From positions 1 through 45,855 of the forward strand of contig NZ_NWSX01000048.1 in the NCBI RefSeq assembly GCF_002531825.1: a stretch of DNA of 45,855 nucleotides, given 5' to 3'. The position numbers and the translations under genes are program-made. Source of the DNA: Rhizobium sp. J15. Lineage in GTDB: Bacteria; Pseudomonadota; Alphaproteobacteria; Rhizobiales; Rhizobiaceae. Position 1 is the first letter of the stretch. Each line of letters opens with the position of its first letter. Shown here piece after piece: positions 18,226 to 26,388 of the stretch. The notes below the pieces were generated by a model. That model worked only from the letters and a program-made list of their open reading frames with translations, was not told the DNA's origin and searched no databases.

Positions 18226-21105
18226 TCACTCCGCTGCCTCGAGCTTGCCGGCGATGCGGCGCGATTGCCGCGCCTGCTCGTCATATTCCAGCTGCCAGTC
18301 GGTCGGCCCGTTGGAGGGCGAGACCTGCACCGCCGTCACCTTGTACTCGGGGCAGTTCGTTGCCCAGTCGGAGAAGTCGGTGGTGATGACATTCGCCTGC
18401 GTCGTGGGGTGATGGAAGGTGGTGTAGACGACACCGGGCGCGACGCGATCGGTGATCAGGGCCCTCAGCGTCGTGTCGCCGGAGCGGCTGACGAGCTTCA
18501 CCCAGTCGCCGTCGCGGATGCCGCGCTGCTCGGCATCGTGCGCATGGATTTCCAGCCGATCTTCCGCATGCCAGGCGACATTCTCGGTCCGGCGCGTCTG
18601 CGCCCCGACATTGTACTGACTGAGAATGCGGCCGGTGGTGAGCAGCAGCGGGAAGCGCGGACCGGTGCGCTCATCGGTCGCGACATATTCGGTGCGGATG
18701 AACTTGCCCTTGCCGCGGACGAAGCCGTTGACATGCATGATCGGCGATCCGAGCGGGTTCTTTTCGTTGCAGGGCCACTGCACCGAACCCATCTTTTCGA
18801 GATAGTCGTAGGTCACAAGCGCGAAACTCGGCGTCGTCGCGGCGATCTCGTCCATGATCTCGGACGGATGGTTATAGTTCCAGTCGAGCCCCATCGCCTG
18901 GGCAAGCTTCTGCGTCACTTCCCAATCGCCATAGCCGTTGCGCGGCGACATGACCTTGCGCACGCGGTTGATGCGGCGCTCGGCATTGGTGAAGGTGCCG
19001 TCCTTTTCGAGGAAGGTCGAGCCCGGCAGGAAGACATGGGCGTAATTGGCGGTCTCGTTGAGGAAGAGATCCTGCACGACGACGCATTCCATGGCCGCAA
19101 GTCCGGCGGCCACGTGCTTGGTATCGGGATCGGACTGGAGGATGTCCTCGCCCTGGATGTAGATGCCCTTGAAGGAGCCGTCGACCGCCGCATCCAGCAT
19201 GTTCGGGATGCGCAGGCCCGGTTCGTTGTTGATCTTCACGCCCCAGAGTTTCTCGAAGATGTCGCGCGTCGCATCGTCGGAAATGTGGCGGTAGCCCGGC
19301 AGCTCGTGCGGGAAGGAGCCCATGTCGCAGGAGCCCTGCACGTTGTTCTGGCCGCGCAGCGGGTTCACGCCGACGCCGGGACGGCCGATATTGCCGGTCG
19401 CCATGGCAAGGTTGGCGATGGCGATGACGGTGGTCGAGCCCTGGCTGTGTTCGGTGACGCCGAGGCCGTAATAGATCGCACCATTGCCGCCCTTGGCATA
19501 GAGCCTTGCCGCACCGCGCAGATCCGCCGCCGGCACGCCGGTGAAGATCTCGGTCTCTTCGGGGCTGTGCTGCGGCTCGGCGACGAAGGCGGCCCAATCC
19601 TCGAACTCCGACCAGTCGCAGCGCTCGCGGATGAATTTCTCGTCATAGAGACCTTCGGTGACGATCACATGTGCCAGCGCCGTCATGACGGCGACATTGG
19701 TGCCCGGCTTCAGCGGCAGATGGTAGGACGCCTCGACATGCGGCGAACGGACGATATCGGTGCGGCGCGGATCGATGACGATCAGCTTGGCGCCCTGACG
19801 CAGCCGCTTCTTCAGCCGCGAGGCGAACACCGGATGCCCGTCCGTCGGATTGGCGCCGATGATGACGACGACATCGGAATACTCGACGCTGTCGAAGTTC
19901 TGCGTGCCGGCCGAGGTGCCGAAGGCCTGGCCGAGACCGTAGCCGGTCGGCGAATGGCAGACGCGGGCGCAGGTATCGACATTGTTGTTGCCGAAGCCGG
20001 CGCGGACAAGCTTCTGCACCAGATAGGTTTCCTCGTTGGTGCAGCGCGAGGAGGTGATGCCGCCGATCGAATCGCGGCCATACTGATACTGAATGCGCCG
20101 GAACTCCGACACCACATGCGCGAAGGCCTCGTCCCAGCTCACCTCCCGCCAGGGGTCGCTGACCTTTTCGCGGATCATCGGATTGAGGATACGGTCCTTA
20201 TGGGTGGAATAACCGTAGGCGAAGCGGCCCTTGACGCAGGAATGTCCGCGATTGGCCTGGCCGTCCTTCCACGGCACCATGCGCACCAGCTCCTCGCCGC
20301 GCATTTCCGCCTTGAAGGAGCAGCCGACGCCGCAATAGGCGCAGGTGGTGACGGCGGAATGTTCCGGCTGGCCGATCTGGATCACTGATTTCTCCGTCAG
20401 CGTCGCCGTCGGACAGGCCTGCACGCAGGCACCGCAGGAGACGCATTCGGAATCGATGAAATTCTCATGCATGCCGGATGACACGCGGGAGCCGAAACCA
20501 CGCCCCTCGATCGTCAGCGCAAACGTGCCCTGCACCTCCTCGCAGGCGCGCACGCAGAGCGAACAGACGATGCATTTGGAGGGATCATAGGTGAAATAGG
20601 GATTGGACTCGTCCTTCGGCATCCATTTCAGATTGATGTCGCCGTTGTTACGCGCCTTGACGTGGTTGTCGCCCTCATAGCCGTAGCGCACGTCGCGCAG
20701 GCCGACAGCGCCTGCCATGTCCTGCAATTGACAATCGCCATTGGCAGCGCAGGTGAGACAGTCGAGCGGGTGGTCTGAAATGTAGAGCTCCATCACGCCG
20801 CGGCGGATATCCTTCAGCCGCCCCGTCTGCGTGTGCACCACCATATTCGCGGCCACCGGCGTCGTGCAGGAGGCCGGCGTTCCGGCCCGACCCTCGATCT
20901 CGACAAGACAAAGCCGGCAGGAGCCGAACGCATCGACCATATCGGTGGCACAGAGCTTCGGCACCTGGATGCCGGCCTCCATCGAGGCGCGCATGATGGA
21001 GGTGCCCTCCGGCACGCTGATCTGCTGCCCGTCGATGGTCAGCATCACCATGGCCTCGGATTTCGAAGCGGGAGTGCCGTAGTCGATTTCATGGATGAGA
21101 GACAT
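18226..21105 (-). CDS. fdsA: NAD-dependent formate dehydrogenase, alpha (catalytic) subunit
   Basis: Oxidises formate to CO2 at a molybdenum bis-MGD centre and passes electrons along Fe-S clusters to FdsB. The 959 residues start with a NuoG-like [2Fe-2S] domain (CATDMV, then CRLC), then the His-ligated cluster HPLDCLTCAANGDC, two 4Fe-4S ferredoxin motifs (CIVCSLCVRAC, CVSCGACVQAC) and a Mo-domain cluster (CAYCGVGC). The catalytic ligand is a cysteine, not selenocysteine: Cys383 in ARVCHSPTGYG. The C-terminal cap with HHPTTQANVITTDFSD is present. Length and order match Rhodobacter/Cupriavidus FdsA. It starts 63 bp after fdsB. Confidence 0.97.
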   Translation of the reverse strand: MSLIHEIDYGTPASKSEAMVMLTIDGQQISVPEGTSIMRASMEAGIQVPKLCATDMVDAFGSCRLCLVEIEGRAGTPASCTTPVAANMVVHTQTGRLKDIRRGVMELYISDHPLDCLTCAANGDCQLQDMAGAVGLRDVRYGYEGDNHVKARNNGDINLKWMPKDESNPYFTYDPSKCIVCSLCVRACEEVQGTFALTIEGRGFGSRVSSGMHENFIDSECVSCGACVQACPTATLTEKSVIQIGQPEHSAVTTCAYCGVGCSFKAEMRGEELVRMVPWKDGQANRGHSCVKGRFAYGYSTHKDRILNPMIREKVSDPWREVSWDEAFAHVVSEFRRIQYQYGRDSIGGITSSRCTNEETYLVQKLVRAGFGNNNVDTCARVCHSPTGYGLGQAFGTSAGTQNFDSVEYSDVVVIIGANPTDGHPVFASRLKKRLRQGAKLIVIDPRRTDIVRSPHVEASYHLPLKPGTNVAVMTALAHVIVTEGLYDEKFIRERCDWSEFEDWAAFVAEPQHSPEETEIFTGVPAADLRGAARLYAKGGNGAIYYGLGVTEHSQGSTTVIAIANLAMATGNIGRPGVGVNPLRGQNNVQGSCDMGSFPHELPGYRHISDDATRDIFEKLWGVKINNEPGLRIPNMLDAAVDGSFKGIYIQGEDILQSDPDTKHVAAGLAAMECVVVQDLFLNETANYAHVFLPGSTFLEKDGTFTNAERRINRVRKVMSPRNGYGDWEVTQKLAQAMGLDWNYNHPSEIMDEIAATTPSFALVTYDYLEKMGSVQWPCNEKNPLGSPIMHVNGFVRGKGKFIRTEYVATDERTGPRFPLLLTTGRILSQYNVGAQTRRTENVAWHAEDRLEIHAHDAEQRGIRDGDWVKLVSRSGDTTLRALITDRVAPGVVYTTFHHPTTQANVITTDFSDWATNCPEYKVTAVQVSPSNGPTDWQLEYDEQARQSRRIAGKLEAAE

Positions 21106-21168
21106 GGTCGGCCTCCTGTATGGACGTGGAGATGAGCGATTCGGAGGAAGTTGACGGGTAGAAAGTCA

Positions 21169-22725
21169 TCATTCCGCAGCCTCCACGATCGGCGCCGGCG
21201 AAAAATCTTCCGGGAAATGCGTCATGGCGCTCATGACGGGATAAGGCGTGAAACCGCCGAGCGCGCAGAGCGAGCCGAATTTCATCGTGTTGCAGAGATC
21301 GGCAAGCAGCACCCGGTTTTTCTCCGGCTCGATGCCTTGGGCGATCTTGTCGGCCGTCTCGACACCGCGCGTCGAGCCGATGCGGCAGGGCGTGCACTTA
21401 CCGCAGCTTTCGACGGCGCAGAATTCCATGGCGAAACGCGCCTGCTTCAGCATGTCGGCCGTATCGTCGAAGACCACGATGCCGGCATGGCCGATCAGCC
21501 CTTCCCTGGCGGCGAAGGCTTCATAGTCGAAAGGCGTGTCGAACAGCGCCCGCGGGAAATAAGCGCCGAGCGGACCGCCGACCTGCACGGCCTTGACCGG
21601 CCGCCCCGTCGCCGTGCCGCCGCCGATCCTGTCAACGATATCGCCGAGCGAAAGACCGAAAGCGGTCTCATAGAGCCCGCCATACCTGACATTACCCGCG
21701 ATCTGCAGCGGGATCGTGCCGCGAGAGCGGCCCATGCCGAAATCGCGGTAGAAGGCAGCGCCCTTTTCCATGATGACGGGCACCGAGGCCAGCGAGATCA
21801 CATTGTTGATGACGGTCGGACAGTCGAACAGGCCCTTATGCGCCGGCAGCGGCGGCTTGGCGCGCACGATGCCGCGCTTGCCTTCGAGGCTGTTCAGCAG
21901 AGCCGTTTCCTCGCCGCAGACATAGGCTCCCGCGCCGGTGCGCACCTCGATGTCGAAGGCGCGGCCGGAGCCGAGCACCGAAAGGCCGAGAATACCGGCC
22001 TGCCGGGCGATGCCGACAGCCTCGGTCATCGCCGCAATCGCATGCGGATATTCCGAACGCGTGTAAACGAAGCCCTTGGTCGCACCGGTCGCAAGTCCAG
22101 CGATCGCCATGCCCTCGACCAGCACGAAGGGATCGCCCTCCATGATCATCCGGTCGGCAAAGGTGCCGCTGTCGCCCTCATCGGCGTTGCAGACGATATA
22201 TTTGCGGTCGCCGGCGGCATCGAGAACGGTCTTCCACTTGATGCCTGTGGGGAAACCAGCGCCGCCGCGCCCGCGCAGGCCGGAATCGGTGACTTCCTTG
22301 ACGATCTCGGAAGGCGTCATCGAAACGGCGCGGCGAAGGCCGGCAAGGCCGCCATGCGCCTCGTAATCGGCGAGCGACAGCGGATCGGTGATGCCGCAGC
22401 GGGCGAAGGTCAGGCGGGTCTGTTCCTTCAGGAACGGGAGGTCTTCAACCTCCCCGAGACAGAGCGGGTGATCGCCGGCGCTCATCATCCCGGCATCGAG
22501 GAGAACAGGCACGTCCCTTGCCTTGACCGGCCCATAGCCGACGCGCTTGCCGGCGACTTCGACCTCGACCAGCGGCTCAAGCCAGAACATTCCGCGCGAG
22601 CCGTTGCGCACGATCTCTGCGTCGAGGCCGCGGGCGGCGATCTCCTGGGCAATCGCCTTTGCCACCTTTTCGGCCCCGAGCGCCAGCGCAGCGGCATCGC
22701 GCGGAACATAAATCTTTACTGTCAT
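21169..22725 (-). CDS. fdsB: NAD-dependent formate dehydrogenase, beta subunit (FMN, NAD site)
   Basis: The 518-residue flavoprotein subunit, homologous to NuoF. It carries FMN and the NAD-binding site and reduces NAD+ with electrons from FdsA. The FMN/NAD glycine-rich block GLRGRGGAGFPTGIKWK and the block CNADEGDSGTFADR are visible. The 4Fe-4S site is ESCGKCTPCRIG (from about residue 438), with the fourth cysteine in GSLCALGG. Its ATG overlaps the fdsG stop codon (ATGA), indicating translational coupling. Confidence 0.97.
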   Translation of the reverse strand: MTVKIYVPRDAAALALGAEKVAKAIAQEIAARGLDAEIVRNGSRGMFWLEPLVEVEVAGKRVGYGPVKARDVPVLLDAGMMSAGDHPLCLGEVEDLPFLKEQTRLTFARCGITDPLSLADYEAHGGLAGLRRAVSMTPSEIVKEVTDSGLRGRGGAGFPTGIKWKTVLDAAGDRKYIVCNADEGDSGTFADRMIMEGDPFVLVEGMAIAGLATGATKGFVYTRSEYPHAIAAMTEAVGIARQAGILGLSVLGSGRAFDIEVRTGAGAYVCGEETALLNSLEGKRGIVRAKPPLPAHKGLFDCPTVINNVISLASVPVIMEKGAAFYRDFGMGRSRGTIPLQIAGNVRYGGLYETAFGLSLGDIVDRIGGGTATGRPVKAVQVGGPLGAYFPRALFDTPFDYEAFAAREGLIGHAGIVVFDDTADMLKQARFAMEFCAVESCGKCTPCRIGSTRGVETADKIAQGIEPEKNRVLLADLCNTMKFGSLCALGGFTPYPVMSAMTHFPEDFSPAPIVEAAE

Positions 22726-23201
22726 CGACGTGCCTCCGCGACGAGTTCCGCCGCCACCTGATCATCGACACGGCCATAGACCTCGCCATCGAGCATGGCC
22801 GACGGCGCGCAGGCGCAGAGCCCGAGACAGTAGACCGGCTCCAGCGTCACGCTGCCATCGAGCGTCGTCTGGTGAAAATCGATGCCGAGCAGCCTTTTCA
22901 CGCGCTCGGCCACCGCATCGCCGCCCATAGACTGGCAAGCCTCGGCACGACAGAGCTTCAGCACATGCCGGCCGGCGGGGTGATTGCGATAATCGTGGTA
23001 GAAGGTCACGACCCCATGCACTTCGGCGCGCGAGAGGTTCAATTCCTCTGCAATGACCGGCAGGGCTTCCTGCGGCACATAGCCGAACTCTTCCTGAACT
23101 TCGTGCAGAATGGGGAGCAGCGGCCCTTCGAGGAAGCGAAGATCGGCGACGATGGAACGGGTACGCGCTGCAATATCGCCTTCGGCGATATGAATGGTCA
23201 T
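22722..23201 (-). CDS. fdsG: NAD-dependent formate dehydrogenase, gamma subunit
   Basis: A 159-residue NuoE-like subunit with a thioredoxin-fold [2Fe-2S] domain. Cluster ligands are visible as C84-RAEA-C89 and C125-LGL-C129. The block LLPILHEVQEEFGYVP is typical of the family. The start MTIHIAEGD (23201) is used; an in-frame upstream ATG at 23252 would add 17 atypical residues. It is the first gene of the fdsG-B-A-fdhD-fdsD operon. Confidence 0.95.
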   Translation of the reverse strand: MTIHIAEGDIAARTRSIVADLRFLEGPLLPILHEVQEEFGYVPQEALPVIAEELNLSRAEVHGVVTFYHDYRNHPAGRHVLKLCRAEACQSMGGDAVAERVKRLLGIDFHQTTLDGSVTLEPVYCLGLCACAPSAMLDGEVYGRVDDQVAAELVAEARR

Positions 23202-23302
23202 AAGGCAGCCCTCCCACGGCTTGCTCGTTGCGAAATGACGGCCTCCCCCCACCTGAGTGTCATTTTCACAAGCAGCATCTCAAGGAAGCAGCCGGCGATC
23301 AA

Positions 23303-23329
23303 TAAAGCTATCTCGTTGCTTGATAGCTT
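23303..23329. promoter_or_regulatory. Inverted repeat with LysR-type box upstream of fdsG
   Basis: AAAGCTATC (23303-23311) and GATAGCTTT (23321-23329) form a perfect 9-bp inverted repeat with a 9-bp spacer. The core ATC-N9-GAT contains the T-N11-A pattern of LysR-type binding sites. It lies about 100 bp upstream of fdsG and 4 bp after the LysR gene, so it may be the operator of the fds operon. The same hairpin could also act as a weak terminator for the LysR gene. Confidence 0.55.
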
Positions 23330-23333
23330 TTTC

Positions 23334-24230
23334 CTATTGAAGTTCTTCTTCTTGGACCAGCACTCTCGCTTCGTGCAGCAGCGCCGACACCAGCGGCGTG
23401 AACGGCTCGCGATAAGGCGCGACCAGGCCGACCAGATGATGCGCCTCCGGTTCGACGATCGGGATCATCCGGATTTCGACGGGAAATCCGAAGGATTTCG
23501 CCACATTGCGCGGCATGATGCTCGCCCAGCGGCCGGTCCGGACATGCGAGAACAGCACGATCATCGAATTGGATTCGAGTGTCGGGTGCACTGTGGCGCC
23601 GGCCTCGATCAAGTGCCGGTTGATGATGCGGCGGTTCTGCATGTCGGCAGTCAATAGGCAAAGCCGAAGATCGCCGACCTCCCGCCAGGTGACGCTCTCG
23701 CGGTCGGACAGCGGGCTGCCGGCGGCCGTGATGAGATTGTAGCGCTCGGCATAGAGGGGAACGGTGGTGACGCGGCCGAGCGGCTCGTTTTCGAGATAGG
23801 TGATGCCGGCGTCGATCTCGAGATTTTCGAGCATGCTCAGCACCTGCAGCGAATTGCGCGAGACGATCGAGAAGGTCACGCCTGGATGGCGTTCCTGAAA
23901 CGGCGTGGTGATGCGCGAGAGCATGGCGAGCGCGGTCGGTATGGCGGCAAGGCGGATGTGGCCGGAAAGACCGCGGCGCGCGGCGCGCATCTCCTCGCGC
24001 ATGGTGCGGGTGTCGCCGACGATGCGCCGGGCCCATTCGAGCACGCGCTGCCCCTCCGGCGTCAGCCCCTGGAACCTGGAGCCGCGCTGCACCAGCATGA
24101 CGCCGAGTTGATCTTCGAGCTGCCGGATCGCGGCCGAAAGCGTCGGCTGCGAGATCCCGCACTCTTCCGCGGCGCGGCCGAAATGCTTTTCATTGGCAAG
24201 GGCGATAAAGAATTCCAGCTTGTCGATCAT
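23334..24230 (-). CDS. fdsR: LysR-family regulator of the formate dehydrogenase operon
   Basis: A 298-residue LysR-type regulator. The N-terminal winged helix-turn-helix is clear (FFIALANEKHFGRAAEECGISQPTLSAAIRQLE-type, about residues 7-45), followed by a periplasmic-binding-protein-like effector domain (about 90-295; GHIRLAAIPTALAMLSRIT). It is on the same strand and directly upstream of fdsG, with 132 bp between. Regulators in this position control fds operons in other proteobacteria; the inducer (formate or a related acid) is inferred. The symbol follows that position and was not confirmed by comparison. Confidence 0.88.
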   Translation of the reverse strand: MIDKLEFFIALANEKHFGRAAEECGISQPTLSAAIRQLEDQLGVMLVQRGSRFQGLTPEGQRVLEWARRIVGDTRTMREEMRAARRGLSGHIRLAAIPTALAMLSRITTPFQERHPGVTFSIVSRNSLQVLSMLENLEIDAGITYLENEPLGRVTTVPLYAERYNLITAAGSPLSDRESVTWREVGDLRLCLLTADMQNRRIINRHLIEAGATVHPTLESNSMIVLFSHVRTGRWASIMPRNVAKSFGFPVEIRMIPIVEPEAHHLVGLVAPYREPFTPLVSALLHEARVLVQEEELQ

Positions 24231-24274
24231 CCCCTTATCTTCGACATAGCAGCCGTATTCCGCAAGGGCGGGGG

Positions 24275-24589
24275 CTAACTGTTTTCCGCAGCCGGAAAAA
24301 GTTCGAACAGCGATTCGAGGAAGGCAAGCACGCTGACATTGCCGATGCTGTAATAGACCAGCCGGCCCTCGCGGCGCGTATTGACCAGGCCTTCGAGCCT
24401 CAAGCGCGCGAGCTGCTGCGAAACCATTGCCTGCTGGATGCCGAGGATACTTTCGATCTGGCCTACCGTTCGCTCCTCGGTCGCCAAGATACAGAGGATC
24501 AGAAGTCGCGTCTGGTGCGCCAGCGCTTTCAGAAGATCACTCGCTTCATGGGCTTTTCCAGCGAGCTTATGCAACTCCTGGCCGGTCAT
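24275..24589 (-). CDS. ArsR-family regulator resembling BigR/SqrR
   Basis: A 104-residue winged-helix repressor. The start MTGQELHKL is chosen because GGAG lies 6 nt before it; in-frame ATGs at 24616 and 24685 lack a ribosome site. The core AHQTRLLILCIL, IQQAMVSQQLARLRLEGLV and TRREGRLVYYSI matches the ArsR/SmtB family, closest in feel to the persulfide sensors BigR and SqrR. One cysteine (Cys33) is kept, but the second redox cysteine near the C-terminus of those sensors is absent (it ends LFELFPAAENS). It has no metal-site ELCVCDL motif. It lies 44 bp upstream of the LysR gene. Confidence 0.85.
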   Translation of the reverse strand: MTGQELHKLAGKAHEASDLLKALAHQTRLLILCILATEERTVGQIESILGIQQAMVSQQLARLRLEGLVNTRREGRLVYYSIGNVSVLAFLESLFELFPAAENS

Positions 24590-24662
24590 CCCCGGCTCCG
24601 GTTTTGGCAATGGCATTCGAGATCTCGGAAGGAGGCAATGAGGTAGATCAGTACAGTAGCAT

Positions 24663-24678
24663 ATTCGCAGAAGCGAAT
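24663..24678. promoter_or_regulatory. Inverted repeat upstream of the ArsR gene
   Basis: ATTCGC (24663-24668) and GCGAAT (24673-24678) flank a 4-bp spacer. The site is about 74 bp before the preferred start of the ArsR-family gene, a position suited to autoregulation. This is inferred from symmetry only. Confidence 0.4.
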
Positions 24679-24718
24679 TGGCCAAAAGTGATGAAATGCC
24701 AAAAAAGGTCCAAACAAA

Positions 24719-25567
24719 TCAGCAGATAAGCTGACCGCCGTTGATTTCGATCACCTGGCCGGTGATGTAGCCGGACAGCGAAGGAGCCGCCAGGAAGAGA
24801 TAGGCCGGCGCACAATCCTCCGCCGTGCCGAGCCGCTGCAGCGGGATCGATTTTTTGGTCTGCTCTAGCTTCTCGCGGGAGGAATAGCGCTCATGGAAAT
24901 CAGTCTCGATCGTTCCCGGCGAGACGCAGTTGACGCGGATCCCATCGGGCGCGAGCTCGCGGGCGAGCGCCTTGGAATAGGTCGCCACGAAAGCTTTCGA
25001 AGCCGAATAGATCGAGGAACCGGGGCTGCCCCCGGTCAGCGCCGAGATCGAAACCGTGTTGACGATGGCCGCCCCCTGAGCCGCCTTCAATGCCGGCAGC
25101 AGTGCGCGTGTCAGCGCCACCACCGATGTCTGGTTGAGTCGCACGACCGCCTCATAATCCGCATCGGTAAGCGTGCCGGCCGGAAAACGGCCGAGCATGG
25201 TGCCGGCATTGTTGACGAGCACATGCACCTTGTCGAAGAAGGCGAGAGCATCTTCGGCAAACTGCGCCGCCCCGCCGACAGCCGAGAAATCGGCATGCAG
25301 CAGCAGCGCCCGCCTTTCGGATTCGGCCGTCAGCAGCGAATCCGGCAGATCCCGTCCCGGCTTGCGCCCGGTATGGACGATCACCTTCGCGCCGCAATCC
25401 AGAAACTGGCGGGCCACTTCCAGCCCGATGCCGCGACCGGCGCCGGTCACGACGACATTGCGATTTTCAAACAGTCTGGGATGAAACACGAAGCCGTCCT
25501 CCTCGCGGACATGGCCGCCGGTTGCGCCATTCGCTGTTAACATAGTTGCGCCATTCGCTGTTAACAT
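24719..25567 (-). CDS. Short-chain dehydrogenase/reductase
   Basis: A classical SDR of about 274-282 residues using NAD(P)H; the substrate cannot be told. The nucleotide-binding motif TGAGRGIG, the NNAG strand, the catalytic serine region NTVSIS, the YSASK active site (Tyr and Lys) and the C-terminal YITGQVIEINGGQ are all present. This pattern is close to 3-oxoacyl-ACP reductase (FabG-like) enzymes. The start is ambiguous because a perfect 24-bp tandem duplication repeats MLTANGAT: ATG 25567 or ATG 25543. Neither has a good ribosome site. An open frame further upstream only antiparallels soxR and is discounted. soxR ends 80 bp upstream on the same strand, so the two may be co-transcribed. Confidence 0.87.
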   Translation of the reverse strand: MLTANGATMLTANGATGGHVREEDGFVFHPRLFENRNVVVTGAGRGIGLEVARQFLDCGAKVIVHTGRKPGRDLPDSLLTAESERRALLLHADFSAVGGAAQFAEDALAFFDKVHVLVNNAGTMLGRFPAGTLTDADYEAVVRLNQTSVVALTRALLPALKAAQGAAIVNTVSISALTGGSPGSSIYSASKAFVATYSKALARELAPDGIRVNCVSPGTIETDFHERYSSREKLEQTKKSIPLQRLGTAEDCAPAYLFLAAPSLSGYITGQVIEINGGQLIC

Positions 25568-25568
25568 A
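25521..25568. repeat. Perfect 24-bp tandem duplication at the SDR start
   Basis: Two adjacent identical 24-bp units, 25521-25544 and 25545-25568. In the SDR frame each encodes MLTANGAT preceded by the ATG, so the start codon itself is duplicated. Confidence 0.95.
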
Positions 25569-25624
25569 TGAGTGCGCCGACCGAAAGAAAGGCGCGCATC
25601 GATCTTCACGGGAGAAATCTTACT

Positions 25625-25640
25625 GGGCGAGACTTCGCCC
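25625..25640. other. Small hairpin between soxR and the SDR gene
   Basis: GGGCGA (25625-25630) and TCGCCC (25635-25640) flank GACT. There is no adjacent T-run on the coding strand, so it is not a convincing terminator. Confidence 0.5.
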
Positions 25641-25647
25641 GGGGGAA

Positions 25648-26112
25648 CTAGCCCTCCTCCTCCAGAAGCCGGGCACCCGGTCCTTCCCTGCCGAGCCGGT
25701 CGCCGGGATTGCGCAGCGGACAGCTTTCGATCGACAGGCAGCCGCATCCGATGCAGCCGGCCAGCCTGTCGCGCAGCAGGCTCAATTGCCTGATTCGCTC
25801 GTCGAGATCGTCCTTCCACAGCCCCGACAGCGTCTGCCAATCGGCGGCTGTCGGCGTGCGCCCCTGCGGCAGCGATTCGAACGCCGCCTGGATTTCCGAA
25901 AGCGGAATGCCGACGCGCTGGGCCACCTTGATGATGCCGAGGCGTCGCAGCACATCGCGGCCGTAGCGCCGCTGATTGCCCCGGGTGCGAATGCTCGAGA
26001 TCAGCCCTTTGGTCTCGTAGAAGTGCAGCGCCGAGACGGCAAGGCCGCTGCGCTGCGCCACTTCGCCGACCGTAAGCAGCCTGCCAAGCGCGGCCGGAGA
26101 AAATCTATCCAT
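25648..26112 (-). CDS. soxR: SoxR redox-sensing MerR-family activator
   Basis: A 154-residue SoxR. The MerR helix-turn-helix (VGEVAQRSGLAVSALHFYETKGLI), dimerisation helix and [2Fe-2S] site are present. The cluster motif CIGCGCLSIESC gives Cys120, 123, 125 and 131, almost the numbering of E. coli SoxR. Oxidation of the cluster by redox-cycling compounds activates the protein. A canonical SoxR box lies 10 bp upstream of the start. In non-enteric bacteria SoxR usually acts directly on nearby target genes rather than through SoxS; here the closest candidates are the downstream SDR and whatever the divergent promoter transcribes. Confidence 0.96.
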   Translation of the reverse strand: MDRFSPAALGRLLTVGEVAQRSGLAVSALHFYETKGLISSIRTRGNQRRYGRDVLRRLGIIKVAQRVGIPLSEIQAAFESLPQGRTPTAADWQTLSGLWKDDLDERIRQLSLLRDRLAGCIGCGCLSIESCPLRNPGDRLGREGPGARLLEEEG

Positions 26113-26118
26113 CGCCTG

Positions 26119-26149
26119 TTGACCTCAATATTGGTTGAGGTTTTATAAA
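26119..26149 (+). promoter_or_regulatory. SoxR-type promoter and SoxR box firing away from soxR
   Basis: CCTCAATATTGGTTGAGG (26123-26140) is a SoxR box with perfect 6-bp arms, CCTCAA and TTGAGG. On the plus strand it lies between TTGACC (26119-26124) and TATAAA (26144-26149) with a 19-bp spacer, the stretched spacing typical of MerR/SoxR-activated promoters. It points rightward, into DNA with no recognisable gene. Confidence 0.85.
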
Positions 26150-26170
26150 TCTTGCTCCTGCAGCCGTAAA
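26142..26170 (-). promoter_or_regulatory. Probable soxR promoter
   Basis: On the minus strand TTTACG (26165-26170) and TATAAA (26142-26147) are 17 bp apart. The expected start of transcription falls inside the SoxR box, which would let SoxR repress its own gene. The TATAAA overlaps the divergent promoter's -10. Confidence 0.5.
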
Positions 26171-26217
26171 GCCGGCCGCCGGAAAGAGGCATGCCTGTCT
26201 CGCCGCGTTGAATTAAA

Positions 26218-26314
26218 GCGTGTCGCGTATGCGCGGTTTTGAGATAACGACACGCGAGAAAATAAAGACCTAAAGCGCAGCGAGCGAATCTGAAAGATCG
26301 CGACGTGCTTTAGA
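26218..26314 (+). repeat. RIME-like intergenic palindromic repeat, copy B
   Basis: Same module order as copy A at 15091-15193 (GCGTGTCGCG ... CGACACGCG, then CCTAAAGCGCAGCGAGCG ... CGCGACGTGCTTTAG). Compensating changes keep module 1 palindromic (GTGTCG with CGACAC where copy A has ATGTCG with CGACAT). It lies inside the soxR-thi intergenic region. Confidence 0.75.
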
Positions 26315-26353
26315 GGCCTTCGGTTCCGTTCCCGGCAGGTACGGAACCTCGAG

Positions 26354-26388
26354 AAACACCCGGACAGGACCTCCGTCCGGGTGTTTTT
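26354..26388 (+). terminator. Strong intrinsic terminator with no upstream gene on its strand
   Basis: AAACACCCGGAC (26354-26365) and GTCCGGGTGTTT (26375-26386) form a perfect 12-bp stem with a 9-nt loop, ending in a five-T tract. The T-run is only on the plus-strand side, giving rightward polarity. The nearest plus-strand gene upstream is the chemoreceptor more than 11 kb away. Confidence 0.88.

Larger units (their letters stand above)
26156..26388 (+). ncRNA. Candidate SoxR-controlled small RNA
   Basis: Inferred from punctuation: a SoxR-type promoter at 26119-26149 and a strong plus-strand terminator at 26354-26388, with no real coding sequence between. The only start with a ribosome-site-like sequence (GGAAAGAGG, 26181-26189) opens a six-codon reading frame, MPVSPR, at 26191-26211. 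The transcript would be about 230 nt and contain a RIME-like repeat, a hairpin GGTTCCGT (26322-26329) / ACGGAACC (26341-26348) and the terminator hairpin. It could instead be the relic of a deleted target gene. No known RNA family is recognised. Confidence 0.4.

Noticed and set aside
18061..20388. 775-codon plus-strand frame over fdsA
   Set aside because: Antisense to an unmistakable formate dehydrogenase subunit; Arg/Asp/His-rich composition typical of reverse-complement shadows.
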